Notes: a model not told the origin generated them from the letters alone. DNA of 64,000 bases from UBA7672 sp030824255 (GCA_942493305.1 OW818686.1:868001-932000), one strand, 5' to 3'; positions 35,281-45,445 are shown, numbered from the stretch's first letter. Numbers and translations are program-made.

Positions 35281-35498
35281 CGCGCGTGTCTCCTGATTTT
35301 CGGCTTCTGGAGGGAACGGGCGCGATTTGCCGATGTTCCGCGTGCCGGGCGACTCAGCGCGGCGCCCGGACAACTCCATGCAGCTGCAACGAAATCTTTT
35401 TGCAGTCGCCCTCTAGTGCGGCAGCCCGCCGCACCCATTTCCCGCCAGCGGGCCATGCGGCCCCGCGTGGGTTGGGATCAGCCGAAAAGGGGACAGTC

Positions 35499-36140
35499 AT
35501 GCAAGCTTACATTCTTCTCGACCGCTCGGGATCGATGCAGTCGCTGTGGGTGGAAGCGCTTTCCTCCGTCAACGCGTTTGCAAAGGAACTCGCCAACAAA
35601 AAGGATGGCCCGGCCGTCGACAGCCACATCACGCTTGCCGTCTTCGACAGCCAGGAAACGCTGCAGTTCGATACGCTGCGGCGCAAGCAGCCTGCCCTTC
35701 ACTGGGAAAACGTCAGCGACAAGGAAGCTGCCCCGCGCGGCATGACGCCGTTGCTCGACGCCATGGTGCGCCTCATCGCGCTCGCCGAAGCGGACAATCC
35801 CGACAAGGCTGTCATCGTCGTGATGACGGACGGACAGGAAAACGCCTCGCGTGAAGTCACACGCGATGGGGTCAAGGCCGCGCTCGATCGCGTGAAAGCC
35901 AAGGGATGGGAAACCGTCTTCCTCGGCGCGAACTTCGACAACATCGCCGATGCGTCGGCGGTTGGCGTTCAGGGCGGCCAGCAGATGGCGATGTCTGCGG
36001 GCACGATGAACGAGTCGATGTCACGCCTCGCCATGAAGTCCCGCGCCTATGCCGCCGCCGCGCCGGGCGCTGCGCCGATCGTCTTCGACGAAGCCGACCG
36101 CGAAGTGGCGAAGGAAGCGAACGTCAAGAACAAGTCGTAA
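35499..36140 (+). CDS. von Willebrand factor A domain protein
   Basis: 213 residues starting MQAYILLDRSGSMQSLW, which contains the MIDAS metal motif DRSGSM at the very N-terminus. The later MIDAS threonine and aspartate fit APRGMTPLLDAM and VMTDGQENAS. No signal peptide, so cytosolic. A perfect intrinsic terminator follows. The partner is unknown; proteins of this kind mediate metal-dependent binding. Confidence 0.88.
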   Translation: MQAYILLDRSGSMQSLWVEALSSVNAFAKELANKKDGPAVDSHITLAVFDSQETLQFDTLRRKQPALHWENVSDKEAAPRGMTPLLDAMVRLIALAEADNPDKAVIVVMTDGQENASREVTRDGVKAALDRVKAKGWETVFLGANFDNIADASAVGVQGGQQMAMSAGTMNESMSRLAMKSRAYAAAAPGAAPIVFDEADREVAKEANVKNKS

Positions 36141-36167
36141 CGCTCCAGACGCTACGACGACACGGAG

Positions 36168-36197
36168 ATGGCGAGCGGGCAACCGCTCGCCATTTTT
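36168..36197 (+). terminator. Intrinsic terminator after the von Willebrand A gene
   Basis: ATGGCGAGCGG (36168-36178) pairs perfectly with CCGCTCGCCAT (36183-36193) around GCAA, followed by TTTT. Confidence 0.92.
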
Positions 36198-36214
36198 CGT
36201 GTCACGGGTTCATG

Positions 36215-38134
36215 TTACTGGCCGAACAGCTTCTGCAGGAACACGGTCTCGGCCTCGCGACGGGCGTCGTTGTTGGGCTTCTTCACGAAGCCATGCCCTT
36301 CATCCCTGAACTGCACATAGCCGACATCGACTCCATTCACGCGTATCGCATCGACCATCTGGCGCGACTCGCTCGCGGGCACGCGCGGATCGTTGAGCCC
36401 CTGCATGATCAGTATCGGCTTGGTGATGCGTCCGACATTGTTGAGCGGCGAAATCTTGTCGAACACGGCCTTCATCTCGGGCAGGCGCTCGTCGCCGTAT
36501 TCCGCCCGGCGCAGGTCGCGGCGATAGGCTTCGGTGTTGTTGAGGAAGGTGATCCAGTTCGAGATGCCATAGCGATCGACGCCGCCCGCCAGACGGTCCG
36601 CGTAATGCGTCATGGCGGCCAGCACCATGTAGCCGCCATAGGACTGGCCATAGACGACGATGCGGCTTGAATCGAGATCGGGCTGCGTCTTGATCCAGTC
36701 GAGCAGCGCGCCGATGTCCTTGACCGAATCCTCGCGCTTTTCGGCATTGTCGAGTTGCACATAGGTCTTGCCATAACCCGCCGAGCCGCGAACGTTCGGC
36801 ACGATCACTGCCGCGCCGAGTTCCGCCACCATATGCTGGTGGATCGGGTTGAAGGCCGGACGCGACTGGCTCTCCGGCCCGCCATGAATGTCGATGATCA
36901 CCGGCGCAGGCCCGCGCGTGGCTGGCTTGTAGACAAAGGCCGGTATGGACAAGCCGTCGAACGAGTTGAAGCGCACAAGCGTAGGCTCCACCAGCTTGTC
37001 GGCATCAAGCCCGCCCAGCTCCGACGTCGTCCAGCGGGTAAGCTTCGCCGCCCTGAGATCCCACGACCAGATGTCGCCTGCGCTCTTCGGCGTCGACAGG
37101 CCGATAGCCAGCTTGGATCCATCGTTCGAGAATTTCAGACCGGAAATCACCGCCATCGGCAATTTCGGCTGCGGCAGCGCGCGCTTGGTCTTCATGTCGA
37201 TAACGCGAACGGTGGAATAGCCATCCTCGTTCACAGCATAGGCCAGCGTACGGCCATCCGCTGTCAGCGTGAAATCCTCGACGTCCCATTTGAGCCCCGG
37301 CGTCAGCACCGTCTCCGCGCCGGTCGCCAGGTCCATCTCAACCAAACGCTGCGTATCCGCCCCCTTGTCAGACAGCAGCAGGATGCTCTTGCGCCCCGGC
37401 ATGAAGATGCCGCCCGAATAGGCCGTCTTGCCCGCGCTCGCCGCGATCTCGCTCATCTTGCCCGTCGTTATATCGAGCAGGTAGCGCTTCGATTCCGTGA
37501 TCGAGAGATAGCGGCCTAGCAGCACGCTCTTGCCATCGGCCGACACATCCAGCGCCTCGAGCGCGCCCTCGCCTTTCAGCAGTGTGCGCCGCGCGCCGGG
37601 ACTGGCGAGATCGACAGCGACAATATCCGTGTCCGACTGGCCTTTGCGCTGCACGCCCCAGATCGCCGTCTTTCCATCGGGAGTGAAGATGAGACCGAGA
37701 TTGCGCGTACCAGCCTCCGTCAGCTGGATCTCCGGCGCCTTGCCGTCCGACAGGAAAAGCTGGAACCACTCGTCCCCGCCCGCATCCTTCGTGAACACGA
37801 AGCGATCCGATCCCGGCACGGTCTGCACATCGGAGACCTGATCGGCGAAGAAGGTCAGCTGGCTGCGGTCCGCGCCCGGCGCCGCGACACGGTGCAGCTG
37901 ATACGTCGCGCCGAATCGCGTGCGGATCAGCATCGATCCATCTTTCTGCCAGTCGCCGAAGAAAGCCGAGCGCGCATTCTGGTAACGCGCCAGCCCGTCC
38001 TTCACCGCCTGCGGCGCTTCGGGCACGTTCTCGAAGATCTGCGCGCCAATCTCGCGCCGTTCCACCCGCTGCGCCGATGCGGGTGCAGCAAGCGACAGGG
38101 CCAATGCGACAGCAGCAAGGCATGCAAGTTTCAT
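36215..38134 (-). CDS. Secreted S9-family prolyl oligopeptidase-like peptidase
   Basis: 639 residues: a signal peptide (LAAVALALSLAAPASAQ), a beta-propeller region to about residue 370, then an alpha/beta hydrolase domain. The catalytic serine lies in VVYGQSYGGYMVLA, the aspartate in GLNDPRVPASE and the histidine in RDEGHGFVKK. It should trim peptides in the periplasm or outside the cell. Monocistronic. Confidence 0.93.
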   Translation of the reverse strand: MKLACLAAVALALSLAAPASAQRVERREIGAQIFENVPEAPQAVKDGLARYQNARSAFFGDWQKDGSMLIRTRFGATYQLHRVAAPGADRSQLTFFADQVSDVQTVPGSDRFVFTKDAGGDEWFQLFLSDGKAPEIQLTEAGTRNLGLIFTPDGKTAIWGVQRKGQSDTDIVAVDLASPGARRTLLKGEGALEALDVSADGKSVLLGRYLSITESKRYLLDITTGKMSEIAASAGKTAYSGGIFMPGRKSILLLSDKGADTQRLVEMDLATGAETVLTPGLKWDVEDFTLTADGRTLAYAVNEDGYSTVRVIDMKTKRALPQPKLPMAVISGLKFSNDGSKLAIGLSTPKSAGDIWSWDLRAAKLTRWTTSELGGLDADKLVEPTLVRFNSFDGLSIPAFVYKPATRGPAPVIIDIHGGPESQSRPAFNPIHQHMVAELGAAVIVPNVRGSAGYGKTYVQLDNAEKREDSVKDIGALLDWIKTQPDLDSSRIVVYGQSYGGYMVLAAMTHYADRLAGGVDRYGISNWITFLNNTEAYRRDLRRAEYGDERLPEMKAVFDKISPLNNVGRITKPILIMQGLNDPRVPASESRQMVDAIRVNGVDVGYVQFRDEGHGFVKKPNNDARREAETVFLQKLFGQ

Positions 38135-38187
38135 GAGAACCTCCAGCAGGTTGCGGAGGCTAGCGCAGGCTGTGTGCAGGTAAAACC

Positions 38188-39813
38188 CTAGTGACGGAAG
38201 TGGCGCATTCCGGTGAAGACCATGGCGAGGTCAGCATCGTCCGCCGCCTTGATCACCTCGTCATCACGCACGGATCCGCCCGGCTGGATCACGGCCGTGG
38301 CGCCTGCTTGAGCCGCCTGCAGCAGGCCATCCGCAAACGGGAAGAAGGCATCGGAAGCGCAGACCGAACCGATTGTCGCTGGATCCGCCTGGTTGGCGGC
38401 GTGGGCAGCATCTTCCGCCTTGCGGCGCGCAATGCGCGCGGAATCCACGCGGCTCATCTGCCCAGCCCCGATGCCAACCGTCGCTCCATCCTTCGCATAG
38501 ATGATCGCGTTCGACTTGGTGTGCTTGCAGACGCGGAATGCAAACAGCATATCCGCGATTTCCTGCGGACTTGGGCGGCGCTTGGTGACGATCTTGAGGT
38601 CGGCCTCCATGATGCGGCCGACATCGCGGTCCTGCACCAGAAGCCCGCCTGCAACCGTGCGCACCATGACGCCTGGCTGGGCCGGGTCCGGCAGGCCGCC
38701 CGTCAGCAGCAGGCGTAGATTCTTCTTCTTCGCGAACACCGCCAGCGCCGCCTCGTCCGCATCCGGCGCGATGACAACTTCGGTGAAGATTTCGGTGATC
38801 GCTTCCGCAGTCGGCCCATCCAGCGGCACGTTCACCGCGATGATGCCGCCAAACGCCGACGTCGAGTCACAGGCCAGCGCGCGGCGGTAGGCCTCCGTCA
38901 CCGTTGCGCCGGTCGCGACGCCGCACGGGTTGGCGTGCTTGATGATCGCGACGGCGGGGGACGCTTTCGGATCGAACTCGGCGACCAGCTCAAACGCTGC
39001 GTCCGTGTCGTTGATATTGTTGTAGCTCAGCTCCTTGCCCTGCACCTGCCGCGCAGTCAGAACGCCGGCGCGCTTGTCCGGGCCGGCATAGACGACCGCT
39101 TTCTGGTGGGGGTTCTCGCCGTAACGCAGCGTCTGCTGCAGCTTGCCGCCGAAGGCGCGCCAGTCACCCGCCTCCTCGTCCAGCTGCTTCCAGTACCACT
39201 CCGAGATCGCCGCATCGTACGCCGCCGTGCGCGCATACGTCTTCGCAGCCAGACGGCGGCGGAGACCGAGGGAAACGGTTCCCTTGTTTTCGGCCTGCTC
39301 CATCTCGGCAATCACGGCATCCAAATCGGCGCCATCGGTGCAGACGGCCACGAAGTCGGCGTTCTTGGACGCCGCGCGCAGCATGGCGGGGCCTCCAATG
39401 TCGATGTTCTCGATGCAGTCATCGAAGCCCGCGCCTGCCTGAACGGTGGCCTCGAACGGATAGAGATTGATCCAGACCAGATCGATCGGCTCGATGCAGT
39501 GATCGGTCGCATCCTTGGTGTGGCTGGCAAGGTCGCGCCGGTACAGCAGACCGCCATGCACTTTCGGATGCAGCGTCTTCACGCGGCCATCCATCATTTC
39601 CGGAAAGCCCGTCAGGTCCGCCACATCGCGTACCTTGAGGCCCGCATCCTTCAGCGCCTTGGACGTCCCGCCGGTGGAGACCAGATCGACGCCCAGCGCC
39701 GCCAGCTTCTGCGCCCGCTCGACCAGACCGGTCTTGTCGGACACGGAAATCAGCATGCGTTTCACGGCGATGCGATCGGGAACGTTCTTGGGGGCGGCTT
39801 TGGGGGGCGACAT
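38188..39813 (-). CDS. purH: Bifunctional AICAR transformylase / IMP cyclohydrolase
   Basis: 541 residues. The N-terminal IMP cyclohydrolase domain starts KRMLISVSDKTGLVERAQKL with STGGTSKAL; the C-terminal transformylase domain contains IIKHANPCGVATG and ends FTGMRHFRH. It catalyses the last two steps of purine synthesis. It belongs to the alphaproteobacterial neighbourhood with heparinase-like, rpe and rsmB genes upstream. Confidence 0.97.
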   Translation of the reverse strand: MSPPKAAPKNVPDRIAVKRMLISVSDKTGLVERAQKLAALGVDLVSTGGTSKALKDAGLKVRDVADLTGFPEMMDGRVKTLHPKVHGGLLYRRDLASHTKDATDHCIEPIDLVWINLYPFEATVQAGAGFDDCIENIDIGGPAMLRAASKNADFVAVCTDGADLDAVIAEMEQAENKGTVSLGLRRRLAAKTYARTAAYDAAISEWYWKQLDEEAGDWRAFGGKLQQTLRYGENPHQKAVVYAGPDKRAGVLTARQVQGKELSYNNINDTDAAFELVAEFDPKASPAVAIIKHANPCGVATGATVTEAYRRALACDSTSAFGGIIAVNVPLDGPTAEAITEIFTEVVIAPDADEAALAVFAKKKNLRLLLTGGLPDPAQPGVMVRTVAGGLLVQDRDVGRIMEADLKIVTKRRPSPQEIADMLFAFRVCKHTKSNAIIYAKDGATVGIGAGQMSRVDSARIARRKAEDAAHAANQADPATIGSVCASDAFFPFADGLLQAAQAGATAVIQPGGSVRDDEVIKAADDADLAMVFTGMRHFRH

Positions 39814-39912
39814 GTGGCGGCTCCAGCGCTTGGCTGGGCGCCCGATAGCATCACGTTGCCTGTCTTGAAACCGTCAAGTCTCGAAACCTTCAACCTTGCG
39901 GCAAACAGGAAA

Positions 39913-40197
39913 CTAGCCTTCCCGGCTCATCTCGAAGGTCTGCCAGTCCAGCCGCGACCCGAAGGCTTCCCAAGCGTTCTCGAGGCCCGTCGCTTCGACA
40001 ATGCTCCACAGGCGGCGAATCGCTTCCAGCTCGCCGCTGACCAGGAACAGGGCGACGCTGCGGTCCACCGAAAGTTCGCTGGCTTCGAGATTTATCCCGC
40101 TCGTGCGGATGGCCGCCAGCGTTCGCTGGACCAGCTTGTCCTGACGTTCCCCGTCACAATACGGCTCGCCGTTAAAGACCAGTACGCGCATTTCCAT
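39913..40197 (-). CDS. Uncharacterised 94-residue protein
   Basis: Small soluble protein (MRVLVFNGEPYCDGERQD, then ASELSVDRSVALFLVSGELE). No signal or membrane segment and no family recognised. It sits between purH and the dehydratase gene, 68 bp after the latter's stop. Normal codon use suggests a real gene. Confidence 0.6.
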   Translation of the reverse strand: MEMRVLVFNGEPYCDGERQDKLVQRTLAAIRTSGINLEASELSVDRSVALFLVSGELEAIRRLWSIVEATGLENAWEAFGSRLDWQTFEMSREG

Positions 40198-40265
40198 GAG
40201 TATGAGATGGCGTCGCCGCGCGTCGGGTCAATACCCGCTTCTACAGCTTGAGCCGGTCAGTCTCC

Positions 40266-42173
40266 CTAGTGCAGGTTCACCACGGTTTCGCCCCAGGCGT
40301 CCTCGGTGAACAGCTCCGGCGCCAGCGCCTGCATCATGGACAGCGACGCCAGCGGATCGCGTCGCGCGGCATACGAAATGATCGCATCCAGTCGCGCCTG
40401 AACCTCGGCGATCGGCGGAGATCCGGTATTGGCGACCTCCAGCACACCGTCCACCGGCGTGTCTTTCACCTGCTCGCGATTGTAGAACACCGTCTCGGTC
40501 AGTTTTTCGCCGGGGCGTGGGCCGGTGACGCGAATGAGAATGTCCTGGCCAGGGGTAAGGCCCTTCATGCGGATCATCTTCTCGGCGAGGTCGATCACCC
40601 TGACCGGGTCGCCCATGTCCAGCACGAACAGGGTGGCCTCATCCGATGTCGAGGCCGCTGACAGCGCTGCCGCCTGCAGGACGAGCGCGGAGGCTTCTTC
40701 CACGCTCATGAAATAGCGGGTCATGTCCGGGTGCGTGACCGTGACCGGTCCGCCCTCGGCGATCTGTTTTTCGAACAATGGCGCCACCGAGCCCTTCGAG
40801 CCCAGCACGTTCCCGAACCGCACCAGTGAAAAGCGCGTGCCCGGCGCTGTCGGCGCGAACGCCTGGATGAACAGTTCCGCCGCACGCTTGGTTGCGCCCA
40901 TCACGTTCTGCGGATTCACGGCCTTGTCGGTTGAGATGAAGGTGAAAGCCTTCACGCCGAGCGACGCCGCAATCATCGCACAGCGCCGGGCGCCCAGCAC
41001 GTTGGTCAGGATCGCTTCGTTCGGATTGAGCTCCATCAGGGGCACATGCTTCAGCGCCGCCGCATGGATCACGACATCCGGCGCCGCTTCCTGCATGGCC
41101 TGCTCAAGCCGCATCTCGTCACGCACATCGCCGATCACCATGCGGCGCACGACGTTCGGATAGGCGCGCGACAACTCCTGATCGATTTCGAAGACGTTGA
41201 ACTCGGAACTATCGAAAATGGTGAGTTCGGCCGGCCCAAGCGCCGCGCACTGACGCGCCAGCTCGCCGCCAATCGTTCCGCCGCCGCCCGTGATGAAGAC
41301 ACGCGCGCCCGACACAAGTTCAGCCACCGGCGCCATGTCCAGCCGCCGCTCAGGACGCGCCAGCAGGTCGGCCGGGCGGATCTGCTCCAGCATGGCCTTT
41401 GCGCCGATCCGCAGCAGCGTGGCCTTGCGCGCGGACGATACAGCCAGCGCCGCGTCCATCGTGCGACGGTCTTCCGGCGGCGTCGCAATTGCGATCCAGG
41501 GCAGCTCGCCGAAACGGGCGGTATAGTGATCGAACAGCGTCGCCAGCTGGTCGATGCCGCCCATCACCTGAATGCCTTCGATGTCGCGGCCATAATGCAG
41601 GCCGGATGTCTCGACGATGCCGATGGCGCGGATCGGCGGACCGGATGGCGCCTTGCGGGCGGCGCGTAGCGCCTCTGCAACATGGCTCGCAGGCCCGACC
41701 ACCAGCGCACGCGGCGCATAGGGCGGCTCACGGCGGAAGATGGCGGTGAGATCGCCCGTTGCCCGCCCCCGCGCCCACAGGCGCACGACCATCAGCAATA
41801 CCAGCCAGATCGGGAACTGCAGGTAGATCGACGAGATCGGATAGTCCTGAAGCGCCTTGGCGAGGATCAGGATCGGCAGCGACATCAAATGGGTGAGCGC
41901 GACCGCCTGGAAGATGCGCACCACGTCCCGCAGCGACGTATGCCGCCAGACCTGCCGGTGGACGCCGCGCAGCCACATGGCGAATGCCGCCGCCACGCCG
42001 AACGCGATCGCAACGAAGAATTCAAGCCAGGTCGGCGCGCCGCCGCCAGCAAAAACATAGATGATGTGCGGCGCAAGAAACATCGCCACCATGCCGGTGA
42101 GGACGTCATAGGCGAAGCATGCCGCTTTCGCTTCAATAGCCGCCCGCCGGGCGGAGACCTCTACGCTGCTCAC
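40266..42173 (-). CDS. WbpM/CapD-type membrane nucleotide-sugar 4,6-dehydratase
   Basis: 635 residues. The first ~150 residues hold four membrane helices (GMVAMFLAPHIIYVFA, WLEFFVAIAFGVAAAFAMWL and two more). A CoA-binding-like domain follows, then an SDR dehydratase domain with GGGGTIGGELARQC and the active-site stretch STDKAVNPQNVMGATKR, in which Met replaces the usual Tyr as in UDP-GlcNAc 4,6-dehydratases. It would start synthesis of a deoxyamino sugar for surface polysaccharide. It lies between heparinase-like and purH genes, 3 bp from the former. Confidence 0.9.
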   Translation of the reverse strand: MSSVEVSARRAAIEAKAACFAYDVLTGMVAMFLAPHIIYVFAGGGAPTWLEFFVAIAFGVAAAFAMWLRGVHRQVWRHTSLRDVVRIFQAVALTHLMSLPILILAKALQDYPISSIYLQFPIWLVLLMVVRLWARGRATGDLTAIFRREPPYAPRALVVGPASHVAEALRAARKAPSGPPIRAIGIVETSGLHYGRDIEGIQVMGGIDQLATLFDHYTARFGELPWIAIATPPEDRRTMDAALAVSSARKATLLRIGAKAMLEQIRPADLLARPERRLDMAPVAELVSGARVFITGGGGTIGGELARQCAALGPAELTIFDSSEFNVFEIDQELSRAYPNVVRRMVIGDVRDEMRLEQAMQEAAPDVVIHAAALKHVPLMELNPNEAILTNVLGARRCAMIAASLGVKAFTFISTDKAVNPQNVMGATKRAAELFIQAFAPTAPGTRFSLVRFGNVLGSKGSVAPLFEKQIAEGGPVTVTHPDMTRYFMSVEEASALVLQAAALSAASTSDEATLFVLDMGDPVRVIDLAEKMIRMKGLTPGQDILIRVTGPRPGEKLTETVFYNREQVKDTPVDGVLEVANTGSPPIAEVQARLDAIISYAARRDPLASLSMMQALAPELFTEDAWGETVVNLH

Positions 42174-42176
42174 GCA

Positions 42177-43916
42177 CTACTCCCCCTGGGCGCCAGGGTC
42201 GACCCGGACCAGAGCCCAACGCACCCGGTTTGGCGCCTGCGATCCGTCCGCTCCCGGATCTGCCACTCCCCGTATCACGAGCTGCCGCGTCTTCTGCGGA
42301 GTCTCCCCTCCCCAGTAGCGCGAATTCTCTACTGAAAGCAAAGTTTCGCTGCGGAATCTCCACACCCTCTGACGTTGCGGCAATCCTAGGAAAACGGTCC
42401 TATCGTCGGGGCCGTCAGCGATTTGCACGTCGGGATGAAGGTGGAAACGAATTTCGAACGGAATTAATCCGCTCTGGAACGCTGGCGATGCGTCGGACAT
42501 GGGCCGCGATAGGCTGTCTTCGCCTGTGACCCGCGTGCCATTCATCGCCACATACAGCCTGCGGCGGTAGATCAGGCCGTGGCGGATGCGCCATCCAGCA
42601 TGCTGGCCTTCCAGCAGGTATTGCTCGCCCTCTTCCATCCGGCGCACGGCCAGCTGCGCCGGGCCTTCGGGTGCGCGCACTCCCGTCGCCGGGTCCATGG
42701 CAAATACAGCGGAATCCTCGCCATTCAGCGACAGGACCGAATGCGCCGCCGTCCGCCGCGCTGCTTCCCGCAGCACCGGGTCGAGGTCAGGGTTGGCGCC
42801 GCACGACACAATGATCCGGTCCGGCCCGTCATCGACCGACAGCGCCAGCGAGCCGGCATGCGCCCGGCCGCCATACGGCCGCTCCGGCCCGGGGCCCGCA
42901 TCGACATAGACCGTAAGTCCCGTCGCCTGGACGCGCTGGTAGGCCGACAGCCGCGCGAACGAGAATTTCGAATTGACCCCGCCATGCGGCCGCAGCGCCG
43001 CGCGCGCCAGCCCATTGCGTGCGTCCCCACCGCCATTGGCGACCAGCAGTCCGCCATCCGCCGTCTGGAAGAAGCTCAGCATCGCCGCCATGCGCGGCTG
43101 CAACTTGTTGAGGAACAGCGGCGCACTGACCCCCAAGCGTAGCAGTAGCTCTTCCACCGCATGAATATCTATCAGCGCCTCGGCAAGCGCTTCCGGATTG
43201 CGGCTGGCATGACCGCCATCGGGCAGGATCTGGGCCGCGCACTCGGCCTCCAGCATGGCAAGGCCTGTGTCGAGCGTCTTGCGTCCGTCCTCGGTTGCAG
43301 CCCCCGCCAGCGACAACGCCACGGCAATGCGAAAGCGCGACCACGGATCGCTTTCCTCCGGCGCAGAGAACACCAGATGCCGCATCTGACGGCCGAGACA
43401 ATCGAGCAGCTCGGCCTGGTCGGCATGCACCATCTCGAACAGCCACGGCCCCGCCGACAGTATGTTGATGATGCGATCGGCCGTAACGCCCGGACGCCAG
43501 GCAAAATCATGCCATTTGCCGAACGTCTCGACCCAGGCGGAAACGAGCGCGCGCCCGCGCATCTCGCCTGCGGGCCCGCACGCAGCGAGATCGCGCAGCC
43601 AGTGAAAACGGTGAATCTGATCAGCAAAGTGAAAGCTCGGAAGCTGCGGTCCCCATGGCGAGTGGCCTTCGGGAACCTGCAACTCAGCTGCGCCAAAGCG
43701 CCAGTGTCCCTCGAGTATGGCATCGCCACGCTTGCGGCTGGCCGGATGATTGCTGGTCGGCAGCGCGGTAATTCCGGTCGGCCCCGGCCCCGATATGCGC
43801 AGGCGATGAACGGGAGACGCCTCGATCTTCGCGCCGGAATTCCCGGTGAACTCCAGCCACTGGGCGTAGTCGCTGTCCCGCATGTCTGGGCCCGGCGGAT
43901 GCGGAGGAGAGGTCAT
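42177..43916 (-). CDS. Heparinase II/III-like family protein
   Basis: 579 residues from the ATG at 43916, 7 bp after the rpe stop. HFADQIHRFHWLRDLA, WHDFAWRPGVTADRIINIL and LLVANGGGDARNG followed by GGRAHAGSLAL match the heparinase II/III-like family, which has an alpha/alpha toroid plus beta-sandwich. No clear signal peptide is visible. Genes of this family sit next to rpe and purH in many alphaproteobacteria; the substrate there is unknown. Confidence 0.88.
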   Translation of the reverse strand: MTSPPHPPGPDMRDSDYAQWLEFTGNSGAKIEASPVHRLRISGPGPTGITALPTSNHPASRKRGDAILEGHWRFGAAELQVPEGHSPWGPQLPSFHFADQIHRFHWLRDLAACGPAGEMRGRALVSAWVETFGKWHDFAWRPGVTADRIINILSAGPWLFEMVHADQAELLDCLGRQMRHLVFSAPEESDPWSRFRIAVALSLAGAATEDGRKTLDTGLAMLEAECAAQILPDGGHASRNPEALAEALIDIHAVEELLLRLGVSAPLFLNKLQPRMAAMLSFFQTADGGLLVANGGGDARNGLARAALRPHGGVNSKFSFARLSAYQRVQATGLTVYVDAGPGPERPYGGRAHAGSLALSVDDGPDRIIVSCGANPDLDPVLREAARRTAAHSVLSLNGEDSAVFAMDPATGVRAPEGPAQLAVRRMEEGEQYLLEGQHAGWRIRHGLIYRRRLYVAMNGTRVTGEDSLSRPMSDASPAFQSGLIPFEIRFHLHPDVQIADGPDDRTVFLGLPQRQRVWRFRSETLLSVENSRYWGGETPQKTRQLVIRGVADPGADGSQAPNRVRWALVRVDPGAQGE

Positions 43917-43923
43917 AAGCGCC

Positions 43924-44583
43924 TCACCTGCCCCGGAGGGCGGCGATTTCAGCTGCGTATCTGTCCTGCCCTTTCCCGAAAACAGCAGAGCCTGCAACAA
44001 GCGCGGTCGCACCCGCATCGATCACGGCTTGCGCATTCGCCGGCACGATCCCGCCATCGACTTCAAGGATGGTCTTGAGATTGGCGCGATCGAGCTTCTT
44101 GCGGATAACCTCGATCTTGCGCAGCTGGCTTTCGATGAATTTCTGGCCGCCGAAGCCAGGGTTCACGCTCATCACAAGAATGAGGTCGAGCTCCTCCAGC
44201 ACCGGATCGAGAATGTCGGCAGGCGTCGACGGATTGAGCGCCGCACCGGCTTTCTTGCCGAGCTTCTTGATCACCTGCAGCGTGCGGTGGAAGTGAGGCC
44301 CCGCCTCGGGGTGCGCCGTGATGATGTCGGCGCCCGCCGCCGCGAAGGCCTCGAGATACGGATCGACCGGCGCGATCATCAGATGAACGTCGAAAGGTTT
44401 CTTGGTGTGTGGCCGCAGCTTCTCGATAACGATAGGGCCGATGGAAATGTTCGGCACGAAGTGGCCGTCCATCACGTCGACATGGATCATGTCCGCGCCC
44501 GCCTCATCGACGGCGCGGACTTCCTCGCCAAGGCGGGCGAAGTCTGCCGCCAGAATGGAGGGCGATATCAGGACATTCGACAT
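43924..44583 (-). CDS. rpe: Ribulose-phosphate 3-epimerase
   Basis: 219 residues, full-length TIM barrel. ISPSILAADFARLGEEV, HVDVMDGHFVPNI (metal ligands and catalytic Asp), VMSVNPGFGGQKFI and LEVDGGI are all present. It interconverts ribulose-5-P and xylulose-5-P. Confidence 0.97.
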   Translation of the reverse strand: MSNVLISPSILAADFARLGEEVRAVDEAGADMIHVDVMDGHFVPNISIGPIVIEKLRPHTKKPFDVHLMIAPVDPYLEAFAAAGADIITAHPEAGPHFHRTLQVIKKLGKKAGAALNPSTPADILDPVLEELDLILVMSVNPGFGGQKFIESQLRKIEVIRKKLDRANLKTILEVDGGIVPANAQAVIDAGATALVAGSAVFGKGQDRYAAEIAALRGR

Positions 44584-44634
44584 GGTGTCGGCCTAGCAGC
44601 GCCATTTCAGCGGCGCAACCGGCCAGACATCAAA

Positions 44635-44660
44635 CCGCCCGGAACAGGGGCTCCGGGCGG
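44635..44660 (-). terminator. Hairpin terminator downstream of the glycine-zipper gene
   Basis: CCGCCCGGA (44635-44643) and TCCGGGCGG (44652-44660) form a perfect 9-bp stem; on the minus strand TTTGATG follows. It separates the glycine-zipper gene from rpe. Confidence 0.6.
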
Positions 44661-44696
44661 GCTGCATTGCACTGAAACCTGTTCAGGAAAGCTTGA

Positions 44697-45269
44697 TCAG
44701 TAGCCGTAGCCCGAACGCTGCGGGAGGACGCGGGCGCGATCGCCATACTCGATCAGCACGGGCGTGCCAGCGGGCATGGCGTAGTCGCCCGCCTGGGTCA
44801 CCGCCACCAGCTCGCCCGAAGGCAGGCGGATCGTGTAGGCAAAACCGGCTTGCTTGCTTGCCGAACTGCCGATCGCGTTGCCGGCCAGGCCGCCGAGCAC
44901 GGCGCCGCCGATTGCGCCGGCAGCATTGGCCTTGGACCCGCCGCCGATCTCGGAGCCGGCAAGGCCGCCAAGGGCGGCCCCCGCCAGCGTGCCGATCTTC
45001 GAGGATTGGCTGGAGCCTTCGATGGTGATCGGCCGAACACCGACAATCGTGCCTTCCTCGACGCGGGCCACGCGGCCAACCGAGGACGGGTCGTAGCTGT
45101 TAGCGCCGAGGCCGCTGGCACATCCTGCAAGAGCGGTGGCGAGCACGGCGAAAGCGGCCGCGAAAGCCTTCGAAGGCTTGGCGATCCGCTGGGTGCGGTC
45201 CGTATCAGACATGGCCGGAACGTAAGTCTGGCCAGAGGCGTTACCGAGAGCGTGGATTGTAGTGTCCAT
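44697..45269 (-). CDS. Glycine-zipper outer-membrane lipoprotein (SlyB/17-kDa antigen type)
   Basis: 190 residues from the ATG at 45269, which has GGAG six bases upstream; an ATG at 45212 is the alternative. A long charged N-terminus precedes a lipoprotein signal ending ATALAGC. The mature part has a glycine-zipper hairpin (GTLAGAALGGLAGSEIGG and AIGGAVLGGLAGNAIG), then a small beta domain. Such proteins sit in the outer membrane or envelope. Monocistronic, with a terminator. Confidence 0.82.
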   Translation of the reverse strand: MDTTIHALGNASGQTYVPAMSDTDRTQRIAKPSKAFAAAFAVLATALAGCASGLGANSYDPSSVGRVARVEEGTIVGVRPITIEGSSQSSKIGTLAGAALGGLAGSEIGGGSKANAAGAIGGAVLGGLAGNAIGSSASKQAGFAYTIRLPSGELVAVTQAGDYAMPAGTPVLIEYGDRARVLPQRSGYGY

Positions 45270-45445
45270 CTTCTTCTCCATCGAACCGGCTGGGGGGAGA
45301 TCCGGCTCTTTCACACACGAGTTTGGTCCGACGCGACTGAACCTCGGCTGAACGCATTGGTTCGGCTTCGTTGCTTATCGATGGTGAGATTGTGGCAACC
45401 CCCGCCATCGGCGCGATCGTTCTGGGCGATGGAATGGGGAGCGGA

